Assembly: GCA_937863225.1 (NCBI GenBank)
Contig: CALMEI010000016.1
Coordinates: 1-40,111, forward strand
Origin: an uncultured Polaromonas sp.
GTDB lineage: Bacteria; Pseudomonadota; Gammaproteobacteria; Burkholderiales; Burkholderiaceae_C
Length of the DNA: 40,111 nucleotides
Reading direction: 5' to 3'
The notes beneath the pieces were generated by a model. That model saw only the letters and a program-made list of their open reading frames with translations, made no database searches and was not told the DNA's origin. Made by a program: the position numbers and the translations under genes. Positions 25,471-34,422 of this stretch are shown piece after piece; position 1 is the first letter of the stretch; each line of letters begins with the position of its first letter.

Positions 25471-26985
25471 ATGCAGGATACACGAACTCGACTTAAAAAT
25501 CGCTTAAGCTGGCTGGTGCCATGGTTAGGTGCTTCATTGTTGGGTATGGTGTGGACAGCCAACCAAACCATCGATCGTCAGCGTGCCTTATTTGAAACCG
25601 ACGCGCGCATTGTGCACAGACTGCTGAGCCAGCAAGTCGTCCAACACGATGCCATTTTGGCCACCTTGGCATTGCTGCAACCCGGTCACACTGGTGCACA
25701 AACAGGCGAAGAGGCAACACCAGAGCAGCGTTTGACGGCTTTGTATCCACATATTTTGAATGTTCAACGACGTGACCGCGATGGCATGTGGTCTGATGTC
25801 GCAGTGCAGCAAGCTGAAAGCGTTTCAAAGCAACAAAAACGTGCCGCCTTGGCGAATGTGGACGTCCAAAAAGGACGATTCCAATTGGTACTTGCAGCAC
25901 AGCCCATGGCTTATGCGCTGACCATCGATGTGCGCGGCATGGTGCCATGGGCAGATTGGCCCATGCAGACCGATAGCAGTCCAGTTCGGGTTGTGTTGGC
26001 GCATGACGGGCAGTCTTTTATCTTACAAAAAGGAGAATCAGACACGTCATCGACAGCGGGTTTATTGGATTGGCGATTTGTTTTTAGCAAGCATTTGGCA
26101 GCCGCAAGCCAGCCGTTTGACGTCATTGCCACACAAACCTTCAAATGGCAGCAATTGCCTTGGGTCATGATGCTGCTGTGGCCATTGCTGGTGGCAGCTG
26201 TGCTTTACGTTGTTTCGTTTTTGATGCGTCAACGGGATGCGCGACGACGCGCAGAAGAGTTGCTGCGATTGGGGCAAGTGGCCAGACTCAACACCTTGGG
26301 TGAATTGGCTGCTGGTATGGCGCATGAGCTGAACCAACCGCTGACTGCCATGCTGGCCAACACCCAAGCGGCGCAACGCATGCTGGCCGATACGCCACCC
26401 GAATTGGACAACGCGCAACACGCTATGACGCAAGCGGTTGCGCAGGCACGTCGCGCATCTGAAGTGGTGGGGCGTTTACGGCGGGCAGTTGAACAACCCG
26501 AATCTGGTCAAGGCACACAAGCACTTGATTTAGGAGAAGTGTTGCGTCGCGCGGTGTATTTGCTCGAACCCGATGCCAAACGTCTGGGAATTGTGATCAG
26601 CTTGCAAAGCGCAGAACCTGTTTGGGTGTTGGCTGATTCGGTGGCACTGGACCAAATTGTTCACAATCTGTTGATGAACGCATTTCAGGCTTTGGAAAGA
26701 TCTCACACACAGACCAAGCGTTTGCAAATCAGCACACTGCAAAACGGCCAATTTGGTGAACTCAGGGTGGCAGACAATGGGGTGGGTATTCCGGATGAAG
26801 TGCTGCCGCGTTTGTTTGAACCATTTTTCTCAACGCGCGAAGGTGGTCTGGGCTTGGGCTTAAGTCTGTGCGAAACTTTGGCGCAAGGCATGGGTGGCGC
26901 AATCCGTGCGGAGAATCAAACGACGGGTGGTGCTGTGTTCACCTTGCGGCTCCCGCTCTCTAATTTGCAAACTCAAGCTGTCTGA
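25471..26985 (+). CDS. Membrane sensor histidine kinase
   Basis: The 504-residue kinase has two membrane helices (about 13-30 and 231-251) enclosing a roughly 200-residue periplasmic sensor domain that I do not recognise. A HisKA domain follows with phospho-acceptor H285 (GELAAGMAHELNQPLTAML), then the ATPase with its N box NLLMNAFQALE and G boxes DNGVGIP and GGLGLGLSL. I start at the ATG at 25471; no ribosome binding site precedes it (GTAATATATACCGT), so translation may be leaderless. An upstream GTG at 25408 would add an unlikely leader. The partner regulator begins 2 bp after the stop. Confidence 0.93.
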   Translation: MQDTRTRLKNRLSWLVPWLGASLLGMVWTANQTIDRQRALFETDARIVHRLLSQQVVQHDAILATLALLQPGHTGAQTGEEATPEQRLTALYPHILNVQRRDRDGMWSDVAVQQAESVSKQQKRAALANVDVQKGRFQLVLAAQPMAYALTIDVRGMVPWADWPMQTDSSPVRVVLAHDGQSFILQKGESDTSSTAGLLDWRFVFSKHLAAASQPFDVIATQTFKWQQLPWVMMLLWPLLVAAVLYVVSFLMRQRDARRRAEELLRLGQVARLNTLGELAAGMAHELNQPLTAMLANTQAAQRMLADTPPELDNAQHAMTQAVAQARRASEVVGRLRRAVEQPESGQGTQALDLGEVLRRAVYLLEPDAKRLGIVISLQSAEPVWVLADSVALDQIVHNLLMNAFQALERSHTQTKRLQISTLQNGQFGELRVADNGVGIPDEVLPRLFEPFFSTREGGLGLGLSLCETLAQGMGGAIRAENQTTGGAVFTLRLPLSNLQTQAV

Positions 26986-26987
26986 CC

Positions 26988-27623
26988 ATGAACACCGCCG
27001 TCACGCTGTCACCGACCATCCATTTGATTGATGACGACGCGGCGGTGCGCGATGGATTGTCCTTGTTGATTGGCACTGTGGGCTTAAGGGTGCAAGCATG
27101 GGACAACCCTTTGCGCTTTTTGACTGAGTTTGACCGTCAATCCATAGGCGCGATTGTGTTGGATGTGCGCATGCCTGGCATCAGCGGGTTGACGGTGCTG
27201 GATGATTTGATCAAACAGGGCGTTGATCAACCCATCATCATGCTCACCGGACATGGCACGGTAGACATGTGCCGACGCGCATTCAAAGCGGGGGCGGCCG
27301 AGTTTTTAGAAAAACCGGTGAACGATGAAGCCTTGCTAGAGACGCTACAAAGCGCGGTGCGCCAGCATGTGCGTACACGTCAAAGCAAACATGCCGACCA
27401 TGCTGCACGCGAGCGCTATGCGCAATTGTCCGAGCGCGAACGTGAAGTGCTGGATTTCATTGTGGCAGGCTTAACCAACAAAGAAATTGGCCGTGCTTTG
27501 GACTTGTCGCCCCGTACCGTGGAAACCCACCGTGCCAATTTGTTTGCCAAATTACAAGCTGACTCTTTGGCGCAACTGATTCGACACTACGCCACGCTGG
27601 TGGACGAAGCCAACAAAACTTAA
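26988..27623 (+). CDS. FixJ/NarL-type response regulator
   Basis: The 211-residue regulator has a receiver domain (acidic pocket IDDD at 14-17, phospho-Asp D59 in IVLDVRMPG, conserved Thr in MLTGHG and Lys in LEKPV) and a LuxR-type DNA-binding domain (LSEREREVLDFIVAGLTNKE, then SPRTVETHRANLF). It is the FixJ-like partner of the kinase 2 bp upstream. Its targets probably include the HbpS-like gene that follows, because CTACG half-sites lie in the 138 bp between them. The input signal is unknown. Confidence 0.94.
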   Translation: MNTAVTLSPTIHLIDDDAAVRDGLSLLIGTVGLRVQAWDNPLRFLTEFDRQSIGAIVLDVRMPGISGLTVLDDLIKQGVDQPIIMLTGHGTVDMCRRAFKAGAAEFLEKPVNDEALLETLQSAVRQHVRTRQSKHADHAARERYAQLSEREREVLDFIVAGLTNKEIGRALDLSPRTVETHRANLFAKLQADSLAQLIRHYATLVDEANKT

Positions 27624-27650
27624 TTTCCATCGCTCTTCGTCGCAATGTCA

Positions 27651-27688
27651 CTACGTATTTCTACGCAGTCTGAAGCGTAGTCGTACGA
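27651..27688. promoter_or_regulatory. CTACG half-site cluster upstream of the HbpS-like gene
   Basis: CTACG occurs at 27651-27655 and again at 27661-27665, exactly 10 bp apart. An inverted CGTAG follows at 27676-27680 and the palindrome TCGTACGA at 27681-27688. The spacing of one helical turn between regulator gene and secreted-protein gene suggests a response-regulator binding site; this is not shown. Confidence 0.45.
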
Positions 27689-27724
27689 ATGGTGCAATGC
27701 TTTGGATTTTTTTACAGTTCTCTC

Positions 27725-27741
27725 ACGGTTAATTGAACCGT
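27725..27741 (+). promoter_or_regulatory. Hairpin or operator before the HbpS-like gene
   Basis: ACGGTT (27725-27730) and AACCGT (27736-27741) form an inverted repeat with a 5-base loop, about 9 bp before the AGGAG ribosome binding site. It could be an operator or a 5'-UTR stem protecting the transcript. Confidence 0.4.
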
Positions 27742-27761
27742 TTAACACTCAGGAGAACTCG

Positions 27762-28253
27762 ATGAAAACCACTTTCAAAATTGCTGCTTTGGCTTTGTCA
27801 TGCTTAACAATGTCTGCCCAAGCCCAAGCTGTGCGTACCGAAAAAAACATGTCTTTAGAACTGGCCAACCAAATCGCCAGCGCCACAGTCGCAGCTTGTG
27901 CAGCGGGCGGCTATAACGTGGGTGTCGCAGTGGTTGATCGAGCAGGTGTGTTGCGTGCATTTCAACGCGCTGACAATGCTGGTCCACACACTGTGGGTGC
28001 GGCACAAGGCAAAGCATACACCTCTGCTTCCGCTAAAAACAACACCACAACCATGCTGGAAAACGTGCAAAAAAATCCAGGCGCTGCCACTTTGGTCAAT
28101 ATCCCCGGTTTCTTGGTTTTGGGTGGTGGTGTGCCCGTTAAAGTGGGTAACGAGGTGATTGGTGCGGTGGGTGTCGGTGGTGCGCCAGGTGGCCATTTGG
28201 ACGAGCAATGCGCCAATGCAGGTATTGACAAGGTGAAAGAGTTGTTGAAATAA
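27762..28253 (+). CDS. Secreted GlcG/HbpS-family heme-binding protein
   Basis: The 163-residue product has a signal peptide (MKTTFKIAALALSCLTMSAQ, cleaved near AQA) and one GlcG/HbpS domain (DUF336; PF03928). Visible family features are MSLELANQIASATVAACAAG, VGVAVVDRAGVLRAFQRADN, KAYTSAS and LVLGGGVPVKVGNEVIGAVG. Streptomyces HbpS binds heme outside the cell and works with the SenS-SenR two-component system. Here a kinase and regulator lie directly upstream, which makes a comparable pairing attractive (inference). AGGAG lies 7 bp before the ATG. The ankyrin gene begins 21 bp after the stop. Binding of heme is assumed from the family only. Confidence 0.9.
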   Translation: MKTTFKIAALALSCLTMSAQAQAVRTEKNMSLELANQIASATVAACAAGGYNVGVAVVDRAGVLRAFQRADNAGPHTVGAAQGKAYTSASAKNNTTTMLENVQKNPGAATLVNIPGFLVLGGGVPVKVGNEVIGAVGVGGAPGGHLDEQCANAGIDKVKELLK

Positions 28254-28274
28254 CGTGATTGAAAACTGCCAATC

Positions 28275-28982
28275 ATGAAAATCTCCGTCAACTTCTTGTT
28301 GCACTGCCAAGCGCTTGTTTTGGCCTTTGCAGGACTGCTTTTCCAAGCAACAGCTTGGGCACAAGTGCCACCCAGTGCAGCAGAAGTTGCGCGCTACAGT
28401 GGTTTGCACACCGCTGCACACCGAGGCGATGTGGCGCAAATTCAACGCTTGGCTACGGCTGCCAACGTGAACGCCGCCGACAGTTATGGTCGCACACCTT
28501 TGCACGTGGCAACTTTTGCCAAGCAGCGTGAGGCTGTTCGGGCTTTGGTCAAAGCGGGTGCTGATTTGAGCAAATTGGAGAGTGACCGCTACGATGCGGT
28601 CACCATTGCATCGGTTGCCGACGATGAGGAAACCCTGCGTGTCTTGTTGCAATTGGGTGCCAGTGCCAAACTGACCACCAGCCGCTATGACGGCACGGCA
28701 TTGATTGCGGCCGCGCATTTGGGGCACGATGGGGTGGTGCGTCAACTCATCCAAGCAGGTGCACCTTTGGACCATGTCAACAATTTGCATTGGACCGCGG
28801 CGATTGAAGCCGTTGTTTTGGGTGATGGTGGCAAGCGGCACCAAGCAACATTAAAAGCCTTGATTGATGCAGGGGCCAACTTGAAACTGACCGACAGGCA
28901 TGGTCAAGCCCCCTTGCAATTGGCGCGTGCGCGCGGCTACACCGAAATGGTGTACATGCTTGAAAAGGCAGATAAGCGCTGA
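28275..28982 (+). CDS. Secreted ankyrin-repeat protein
   Basis: The 235-residue protein has a signal peptide (ending ...FQATAWAQ) and about five ankyrin repeats from residue 43 to the end, with GLHTAAHRGDVAQIQRL, GRTPLHVATFAKQREAVRAL, GTALIAAAHLGHDGVVRQLI, LHWTAAIEAVV and GQAPLQLARARGYTEMVYML. Ankyrin domains mediate protein contacts. An exported one probably binds a periplasmic partner, as described for Pseudomonas AnkB, which supports the catalase KatB. Co-transcription with the HbpS-like gene is likely. The ribosome binding site is weak. Confidence 0.9.
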   Translation: MKISVNFLLHCQALVLAFAGLLFQATAWAQVPPSAAEVARYSGLHTAAHRGDVAQIQRLATAANVNAADSYGRTPLHVATFAKQREAVRALVKAGADLSKLESDRYDAVTIASVADDEETLRVLLQLGASAKLTTSRYDGTALIAAAHLGHDGVVRQLIQAGAPLDHVNNLHWTAAIEAVVLGDGGKRHQATLKALIDAGANLKLTDRHGQAPLQLARARGYTEMVYMLEKADKR

Positions 28983-29074
28983 ATAAGCTCATCATTAAAT
29001 AGTCTGTAGCTCAATTTCAGTTGGCTTCGGGTTTTCGTTAAGATAGCGTTTGGTCCAACTACAAAAGGAAACAA

Positions 29075-30358
29075 ATGAAAATCGAAACCCTTGCCGTTCA
29101 CGCTGGCTATGCGCCAGACCCCACCACCAAATCTGCCGCCACCCCCATTTACCAAACGGTGGCTTATGCGTTTGACAACGCGCAGCACGGTGCCGATTTA
29201 TTTGACTTGAAAGTGCCGGGCAATATCTACACCCGCATCATGAACCCCACGCAAGATGTGTTGGAAAAGCGTGTCGCTGCACTGGAAGGCGGTATTGCGG
29301 CCTTGGCGGTGTCATCGGGCATGTCGGCCATTACTTACGCGATACAAACCATTGCTGAATCAGGCGACAACATCATTTCGGCCAGCCAACTTTATGGTGG
29401 CACCTACAACTTGTTGGCACACACCCTGCCACAAATGGGCATTGAAACGCGCTTCGCCGATGCCAACAAGCCTGAGAGCTTTGCCGCACGCATTGATGCA
29501 CGCACCAAAGCGATTTTTTGCGAATCGATTGGTAATCCGTTGGGCAATGTGACCGACTTTGCAGCCTTGGCCAAAGTGGCACACGCGCACGGCATTCCGC
29601 TGATTGTGGACAACACCGTGCCCAGCCCTTATCTGTGCCGCCCGTTTGAACACGGTGCCGACATCGTGGTGCATTCACTCACCAAATATTTAGGCGGCCA
29701 CGGCACCAGCGTCGGCGGCGCGATTGTCGACAGCGGCAAATTCCCTTGGGCCGAGCACAAAGAACGCTTCAAGCGTTTGAATGAACCGGATGTGTCTTAC
29801 CACGGTGTGGTCTACACTGAAGCGCTTGGGCCGGCGGCCTATATTGGTCGCGCTCGCGTGGTACCACTGCGCAACATGGGTGCATGCATATCGCCCATGA
29901 ATGCATTTTTAATTTTGCAAGGCATCGAAACTCTGGCGTTGCGCATGGACCGCATTTGCGACAACACCTTGGCGATTGTCAAACATTTACAAAAACACCC
30001 TAAAGTCGCCTGGGTCAACTACGCTGGATTACCAGACCACCCCGATCATGGCTTGGTTAAAAAATACATGAGCGGCAAAGCATCGGGCATTTTGTCCTTC
30101 GGTTTGAAGAGCACAGATGCCGACCCGCGTGCCGCTGGTGCGCGTGTGTTAGATGCCTTCAAACTCTTTACCCGTTTGGTCAACATTGGTGACGCCAAAT
30201 CGCTCGCCACACACCCCGCATCCACCACCCACCGCCAACTCAATCCCGCAGAATTGGCCAAGGCGGGTGTCTCTGAAGACATGGTGCGGTTGTCTGTAGG
30301 CATTGAACATGTGGACGACTTGCTGGCCGATTTAGAGCAAGCCTTGGCCGCAGTTTAA
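29075..30358 (+). CDS. metY: O-acetylhomoserine aminocarboxypropyltransferase (sulfhydrylase) MetY
   Basis: This 427-residue PLP enzyme makes homocysteine from O-acetylhomoserine and sulfide in methionine synthesis. Markers of the Cys/Met metabolism PLP family are [25 protein letters not shown], here split by me as [13 protein letters not shown] and TPIYQT, plus [15 protein letters not shown], the PLP-lysine K204 in [10 protein letters not shown] and RLSVGIEH. The length and the long insertion near 220-260 fit MetY better than MetB or MetC. AAGGA lies before the ATG. No SAM or other riboswitch fold was recognised in the 90 bp upstream. A repeat copy follows at once. Confidence 0.95.
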   Translation: MKIETLAVHAGYAPDPTTKSAATPIYQTVAYAFDNAQHGADLFDLKVPGNIYTRIMNPTQDVLEKRVAALEGGIAALAVSSGMSAITYAIQTIAESGDNIISASQLYGGTYNLLAHTLPQMGIETRFADANKPESFAARIDARTKAIFCESIGNPLGNVTDFAALAKVAHAHGIPLIVDNTVPSPYLCRPFEHGADIVVHSLTKYLGGHGTSVGGAIVDSGKFPWAEHKERFKRLNEPDVSYHGVVYTEALGPAAYIGRARVVPLRNMGACISPMNAFLILQGIETLALRMDRICDNTLAIVKHLQKHPKVAWVNYAGLPDHPDHGLVKKYMSGKASGILSFGLKSTDADPRAAGARVLDAFKLFTRLVNIGDAKSLATHPASTTHRQLNPAELAKAGVSEDMVRLSVGIEHVDDLLADLEQALAAV

Positions 30359-30360
30359 TG

Positions 30361-30419
30361 ACAAAATTGGCACCTAGGCGGCATGTATGTTGCCTATGGT
30401 GCTATATTATTTATAGCAA
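30361..30419 (-). repeat. Dispersed repeat copy G
   Basis: ACAAAATTGGCACCTAGGCG is followed by TTGCCTATGGT and the terminal palindrome GCTATATTATTTATAGC. It begins 2 bp after the metY stop codon, in reverse orientation. Confidence 0.8.
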
Positions 30420-30448
30420 TTTGTATTTTTTAATATATTGATCCCGTT

Positions 30449-30865
30449 ATGACCAATTCATCACCCGCCGCCAACGTTGCGTTGCCCACCAACATGGAAC
30501 TGGTGCTCAAAGTCATCCCCATGCCAGCAGACTGCAATGCCAATGGCGATATTTTTGGTGGCTGGGTGATGGCGCAAGTGGACTTGGCTGGCAGTGTTGT
30601 CCCTGCGCGCTACACCCAAGGGCGCATGGCGACGGTGGCAGTGAATGAGTTTGTGTTCAAACAACCGGTACGTGTCGGCGATATTTTGTCGTTTTATTCA
30701 GCCGTCACGCGCATCGGCAAAACCTCGGTCACGGTCAAGGTTGAAGTTTTTGCAGAGCGCTACATCAAGCAAGGCCATTACATCAAAGTCACCGAAGCTT
30801 TGTTGACCTATGTTGCCATCGACGAGCAAGGCAAACCACGCGAAATTCCAAAAACCGCCGCTTGA
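30449..30865 (+). CDS. Acyl-CoA thioesterase, YciA type
   Basis: This 138-residue single-domain hotdog thioesterase hydrolyses acyl-CoA. The N-terminal signature MPADCNANGDIFGGWVMAQV, followed by DLAG, contains the conserved N32, D34 and D45 region of YciA-like enzymes. VNEFVFKQPVRVGD and the FYSAVTRIGKTSVTVKVEV strand complete the fold. YciA enzymes are broad-range hexameric thioesterases; the substrate here is not known. It is separated from metY by repeat copy G, so it probably has its own promoter. Confidence 0.92.
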   Translation: MTNSSPAANVALPTNMELVLKVIPMPADCNANGDIFGGWVMAQVDLAGSVVPARYTQGRMATVAVNEFVFKQPVRVGDILSFYSAVTRIGKTSVTVKVEVFAERYIKQGHYIKVTEALLTYVAIDEQGKPREIPKTAA

Positions 30866-30978
30866 TTCTGCTTCGCTTGCTGTGCGTTCATGGCAAACGC
30901 GTGTTAGGTTATGCCAATAGCGGAGTTGTGCGGGATAGGGTATCTTGAAATTTTTGTTCCCAACCTCAGTTGTAAAGC

Positions 30979-31413
30979 ATGACTGATACAAAACACATCG
31001 TTTGCCCGCATTGCCACACCACCAACCGCGTTCGCACCGACCAGTTGGGCAGCGCACCCACTTGCGGCCAATGCAAAAAAGCCCTGTTTGATGGCCACCC
31101 CGCCAATTTGGACGAAGCCGCGTTTGATAAACACGTGCTACGCAATCACATTCCCGTGCTGGTCGATTTTTGGGCACCTTGGTGCGGACCGTGCCGACAA
31201 ATGGCACCCGCGTATGAACAAGCCACCAAACAGCTGGAGCCGCACATTCGCGTGGTCAAAGTTGACACCGAAGCCGTGCCCAACTTAGGCGCTCGTTACA
31301 ACATCCGCAGCATTCCCACCTTGGCGCTTTTCGTCAACGGCAAAGAAGTTGCCCGCCAACCAGGCGCAATGGGCACTGCCGATATTGTGCGATGGACTAA
31401 GAGCCATCTTTAG
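30979..31413 (+). CDS. trxC: Thioredoxin 2 (TrxC), zinc-ribbon type
   Basis: This 144-residue cytosolic disulfide reductase has two CxxC pairs at the N-terminus (C9/C12 and C29/C32) that form a zinc site, followed by a thioredoxin domain with the active site WCGPC (C69, C72) and the cis-Pro in IRSIPT. This arrangement is specific to TrxC, which in E. coli is induced by oxidative stress. No clear ribosome binding site precedes the ATG. Repeat copy H lies just after the stop. Confidence 0.96.
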   Translation: MTDTKHIVCPHCHTTNRVRTDQLGSAPTCGQCKKALFDGHPANLDEAAFDKHVLRNHIPVLVDFWAPWCGPCRQMAPAYEQATKQLEPHIRVVKVDTEAVPNLGARYNIRSIPTLALFVNGKEVARQPGAMGTADIVRWTKSHL

Positions 31414-31418
31414 GCATT

Positions 31419-31473
31419 AAATTGGCACCTAGACAGCGTATTTATTGCCTAAGATGCTATTGAAAGTATAGTA
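31419..31473 (-). repeat. Dispersed repeat copy H
   Basis: AAATTGGCACCTAGACAGCG, then TATTTATTGCCTAAGAT and GCTATTGAAAGTATAGTA match copies G and J in order. It lies between the convergent trxC and HEPN-like genes. Confidence 0.78.
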
Positions 31474-31498
31474 ATTTGAGTATATTTTTTGGATAGCA

Positions 31499-32158
31499 TC
31501 AGTTTGGACTAAACTTTGTAAGTAAGAATTGCTCAACAAATCCGAGCACGCTACTTACATCTGGTTCTGAAATTTTTGACCATTCTGCATGCATAGCGAG
31601 ATTCCTTATTTTCGGCATTGCGTCTAAAAGAGTTTTCTGTGCTCCAGCAACAAGACCTTTAGTTTTCAATGAGTTCACTACCTCTTGCATAGTCTTATCG
31701 TTAACATCTAAAAGGTTGATTGCAGCGTAGCGTTTGAGTGCATCTTCAAGTGCCGCACAAGCCAGCACTGCTGCTACATCTTTGTGGCCATCAAGCATTG
31801 ATTGTCTAGCTAAAGCAACAAAATCTCCGAATACTTCTCCAGATATCCTAAGATCAACATCAAACACACAATCTGCTTCAAAATCTTCTTTTGCGCTTAA
31901 AAAAATATTCTGTAGTGTAGAAACTAATGAAATACCACCATGCTGACGATTGCACTCATCGTAAGCTTGTACAAAACGTGTGTAATGTGGCGAATTTTCT
32001 TCAAATACAGCTTTTAGTAGATTTTGTGCACTGACAGACCAACCTTGCCAACTACCGTCTTGCGAAAATAAGCCGGAATATTCAGACTTCTCAAATTTAA
32101 TTTGAGAAAAACTATCCTCTAACTCATTAAATCGCCGTTTAAATACATCTTTAATCAT
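31499..32158 (-). CDS. HEPN-like (DUF4145-type) hypothetical protein
   Basis: The 219-residue protein is AT-rich in codon use, unlike its neighbours. The C-terminal half is helical with LACAALEDALKRYAAINLL and ends around RNLAMHAEW. R185, N186 and H190 fit the R-N-x3-H motif of HEPN domains, many of which are RNases in toxin-antitoxin or antiphage systems. The N-terminal 110 residues, with GLFSQDGSWQGWSVSAQNLL, are not recognised. There is no partner toxin or antitoxin gene. It lies between two repeat copies (H and I), which suggests it may be a mobile or acquired cargo gene (inference). A DUF4145-like assignment is tentative. Confidence 0.7.
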   Translation of the reverse strand: MIKDVFKRRFNELEDSFSQIKFEKSEYSGLFSQDGSWQGWSVSAQNLLKAVFEENSPHYTRFVQAYDECNRQHGGISLVSTLQNIFLSAKEDFEADCVFDVDLRISGEVFGDFVALARQSMLDGHKDVAAVLACAALEDALKRYAAINLLDVNDKTMQEVVNSLKTKGLVAGAQKTLLDAMPKIRNLAMHAEWSKISEPDVSSVLGFVEQFLLTKFSPN

Positions 32159-32230
32159 TGTGTTTTAATTAAAAAGTAAAACCACAGTATACTGTATAAA
32201 TAATCAGCTTACAATTTAATGAATTTTAAA

Positions 32231-32289
32231 TATAAAAAAACTACTCCAGCCGGCATACTATTTGTCTAAGCTGCTATTAAATATATAGC
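32231..32289 (-). repeat. Dispersed repeat copy I, abutting uvrB
   Basis: CTACTCCAGCCGGCATACTA, then TTTGTCTAAGCT and GCTATTAAATATATAGC follow the reverse-orientation pattern. The end of the terminal palindrome is 4 bp before the uvrB ATG, so the element forms the immediate 5' region of uvrB. Confidence 0.75.
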
Positions 32290-32293
32290 GTTC

Positions 32294-34420
32294 ATGTCCA
32301 AACCCAAGCCCAAAGCCATCAACCCTGCCGAAATCGTGCCCGATTTGCCATTGGACAAAGGGACGTTTGTCAGCTACCCGAACTCGCCGTTTGAGTTATA
32401 CCAGCCGTATCCGCCAGCGGGTGATCAGCCGGAGGCCATAGCTAAGTTGGTGGAGGGGGTGACGGATGGGGAGGTGTTTCAGACCTTGTTGGGCGTCACG
32501 GGGTCGGGCAAAACGTTCACGATGGCGAATGTGATTGCGCGTTTGGGGCGGCCTGCCATTGTGTTTTGCCATAACAAAACGCTGGCAGCGCAGTTGTACA
32601 GCGAGTTCAGGGAGTTTTTCCCGAAAAACGCGGTGGAATATTTCGTCAGCTACTACGACTATTACCAGCCCGAGGCCTATGTGCCACAGCGCGATTTGTT
32701 CATTGAAAAAGATTCGGCCATCAACGAGCACATTGAGCAAATGCGACTGTCATGTACCAAAAGCATTTTGGAACGGCGCGATGTGGTGATTGTGGCCACT
32801 GTCTCTGCCATTTACGGTATTGGCCAACCTGAGGCGTACCACAAGATGATCATGACGCTGCGCCAAGGTGACAAATTGAACCAACGCGATGCCATCATGC
32901 AGCTCATTCGCATGCAGTACAAACGCAACGACATGGAGTTTGCACGCGGCGTGTTCCGGGTGCGCGGCGACACGATTGATGTGTTTCCGGCCGAACATTC
33001 TGAAATGGCGGTGCGCATTGAGATGTTTGACGACGAGATTGAATCGCTGCAATTGTTTGACCCATTGACCGGCAAAATCAAACAAAAAATTCCGCGCTTC
33101 ACGGTTTACCCCAGCAGCCATTACGTGACACCACGTGACCAAGTGTTGACAGCGATTGAAACCATCAAAACCGAACTGGCTGAACGCATAGCTTTTTTTG
33201 TGAATGAAGGCAAACTGGTCGAAGCCCAGCGCATCGAGCAGCGCACGCGCTTTGATTTAGAAATGCTGACCGAGGTGGGCCACTGCAAAGGCATTGAAAA
33301 CTACTCGCGCCATTTAAGCGGCAGCAAACCAGGCGACCCGCCGGCCACCCTGACCGACTATTTACCCAAAGACGCGTTGATGTTTGTGGACGAAAGCCAT
33401 GTGACGATAGGGCAGTTTGGGGCAATGTACTTGGGCGACCGTTCGCGCAAAACCACGCTGGTGGAATACGGCTTTCGCTTGCCCAGTGCGCTGGACAATC
33501 GGCCGCTTAAGTTTGCTGAGTTTGAAACCAAGATGCGCCAAGTGGTGTTGGTGTCTGCCACGCCGTCCAACTGGGAAAACGAGCATGCCGGTCAAGTGGT
33601 GGAGCAGGTGGTGCGTCCGACCGGATTGGTAGACCCAGAAGTGCAAGTGCGACCTGCCACCAGCCAAGTGGACGATGTGCTGCAAGAAATTCGCATCCGC
33701 GTGGATAAGACTGAGCGCGTGTTCATCACCACGCTGACCAAGCGCATGGCCGAGCAGTTGACCGATTATTTAAGCGAGAACGGCGTCAAAGTGCGCTATT
33801 TGCACAGCGATATTGATACTGTAGAGCGGGTCGAGATTTTGCGTGATTTGCGCTTGGGCGTGTTTGATGTGCTGGTGGGTATCAACCTGCTGCGCGAAGG
33901 CTTGGATATACCCGAAGTGAGTTTGGTCGCGATTTTGGATGCCGACAAAGAGGGCTTTTTGCGCAGCGAGCGCAGCTTGATTCAAACCATTGGCCGTGCT
34001 GCGCGCAATTTGAATGGAAAGGCCATTTTGTACGCCGACAAAGTCACCGATTCCATGCGCCGCGCCATGCTTGAAACCGAGCGCCGTCGCCACAAACAAA
34101 TCGCGCACAACACGGCGCATGGCATCACGCCGATGAGCATCAACAAAAAAATCAAAGACTTGATTGATGGCGTTTACAGCGCCAAAGCCGGTGCCGAAAT
34201 GGAACGCCTGGACAATGCCGCCATGAATGCGGCACTGACGCGTGCCAAAGTGGAAGACATGTCTGAAAAAGACATCGCGCGCGAAATCAAGCGCCTAGAA
34301 AAACTGATGATGCAACACGCCCGAGACTTGGAATTTGAAAAAGCCGCTGGCGTGCGCGATCAGTTGCACATCTTGAAAGAGCAGGCCTTTGGCGCTGCCC
34401 CCGATTCGTTAACTTTGTAG
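32294..34420 (+). CDS. uvrB: UvrABC excinuclease subunit B
   Basis: The 708-residue protein is the damage-verifying subunit of nucleotide excision repair. Walker A GVTGSGKT lies at 67-74, the beta-hairpin [16 protein letters not shown] follows, then FVDESHV (Walker B region), [13 protein letters not shown] and RTIGRAARN-like [13 protein letters not shown]. The C-terminal UVR motif ([19 protein letters not shown]) contacts UvrC. The length is slightly long because of an N-terminal extension (first 30 residues). No ribosome binding site is seen; repeat copy I ends 4 bp before the ATG. The stop is 2 bp from the stop of the convergent dehydrogenase gene. Confidence 0.98.
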   Translation: MSKPKPKAINPAEIVPDLPLDKGTFVSYPNSPFELYQPYPPAGDQPEAIAKLVEGVTDGEVFQTLLGVTGSGKTFTMANVIARLGRPAIVFCHNKTLAAQLYSEFREFFPKNAVEYFVSYYDYYQPEAYVPQRDLFIEKDSAINEHIEQMRLSCTKSILERRDVVIVATVSAIYGIGQPEAYHKMIMTLRQGDKLNQRDAIMQLIRMQYKRNDMEFARGVFRVRGDTIDVFPAEHSEMAVRIEMFDDEIESLQLFDPLTGKIKQKIPRFTVYPSSHYVTPRDQVLTAIETIKTELAERIAFFVNEGKLVEAQRIEQRTRFDLEMLTEVGHCKGIENYSRHLSGSKPGDPPATLTDYLPKDALMFVDESHVTIGQFGAMYLGDRSRKTTLVEYGFRLPSALDNRPLKFAEFETKMRQVVLVSATPSNWENEHAGQVVEQVVRPTGLVDPEVQVRPATSQVDDVLQEIRIRVDKTERVFITTLTKRMAEQLTDYLSENGVKVRYLHSDIDTVERVEILRDLRLGVFDVLVGINLLREGLDIPEVSLVAILDADKEGFLRSERSLIQTIGRAARNLNGKAILYADKVTDSMRRAMLETERRRHKQIAHNTAHGITPMSINKKIKDLIDGVYSAKAGAEMERLDNAAMNAALTRAKVEDMSEKDIAREIKRLEKLMMQHARDLEFEKAAGVRDQLHILKEQAFGAAPDSLTL

Positions 34421-34422
34421 TT

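Noticed and set aside
27855-28844. 329-codon open frame antisense to the HbpS-like and ankyrin genes
   Set aside because: Both sense genes have signal peptides, family motifs and a ribosome binding site; the antisense product is Cys/His/Thr-rich with no domain and crosses two genes.
28983-29074. Possible SAM-type riboswitch before metY
   Set aside because: The space is about 90 bp, contains no recognisable paired core and no terminator stem; only a normal AAGGA site is seen.
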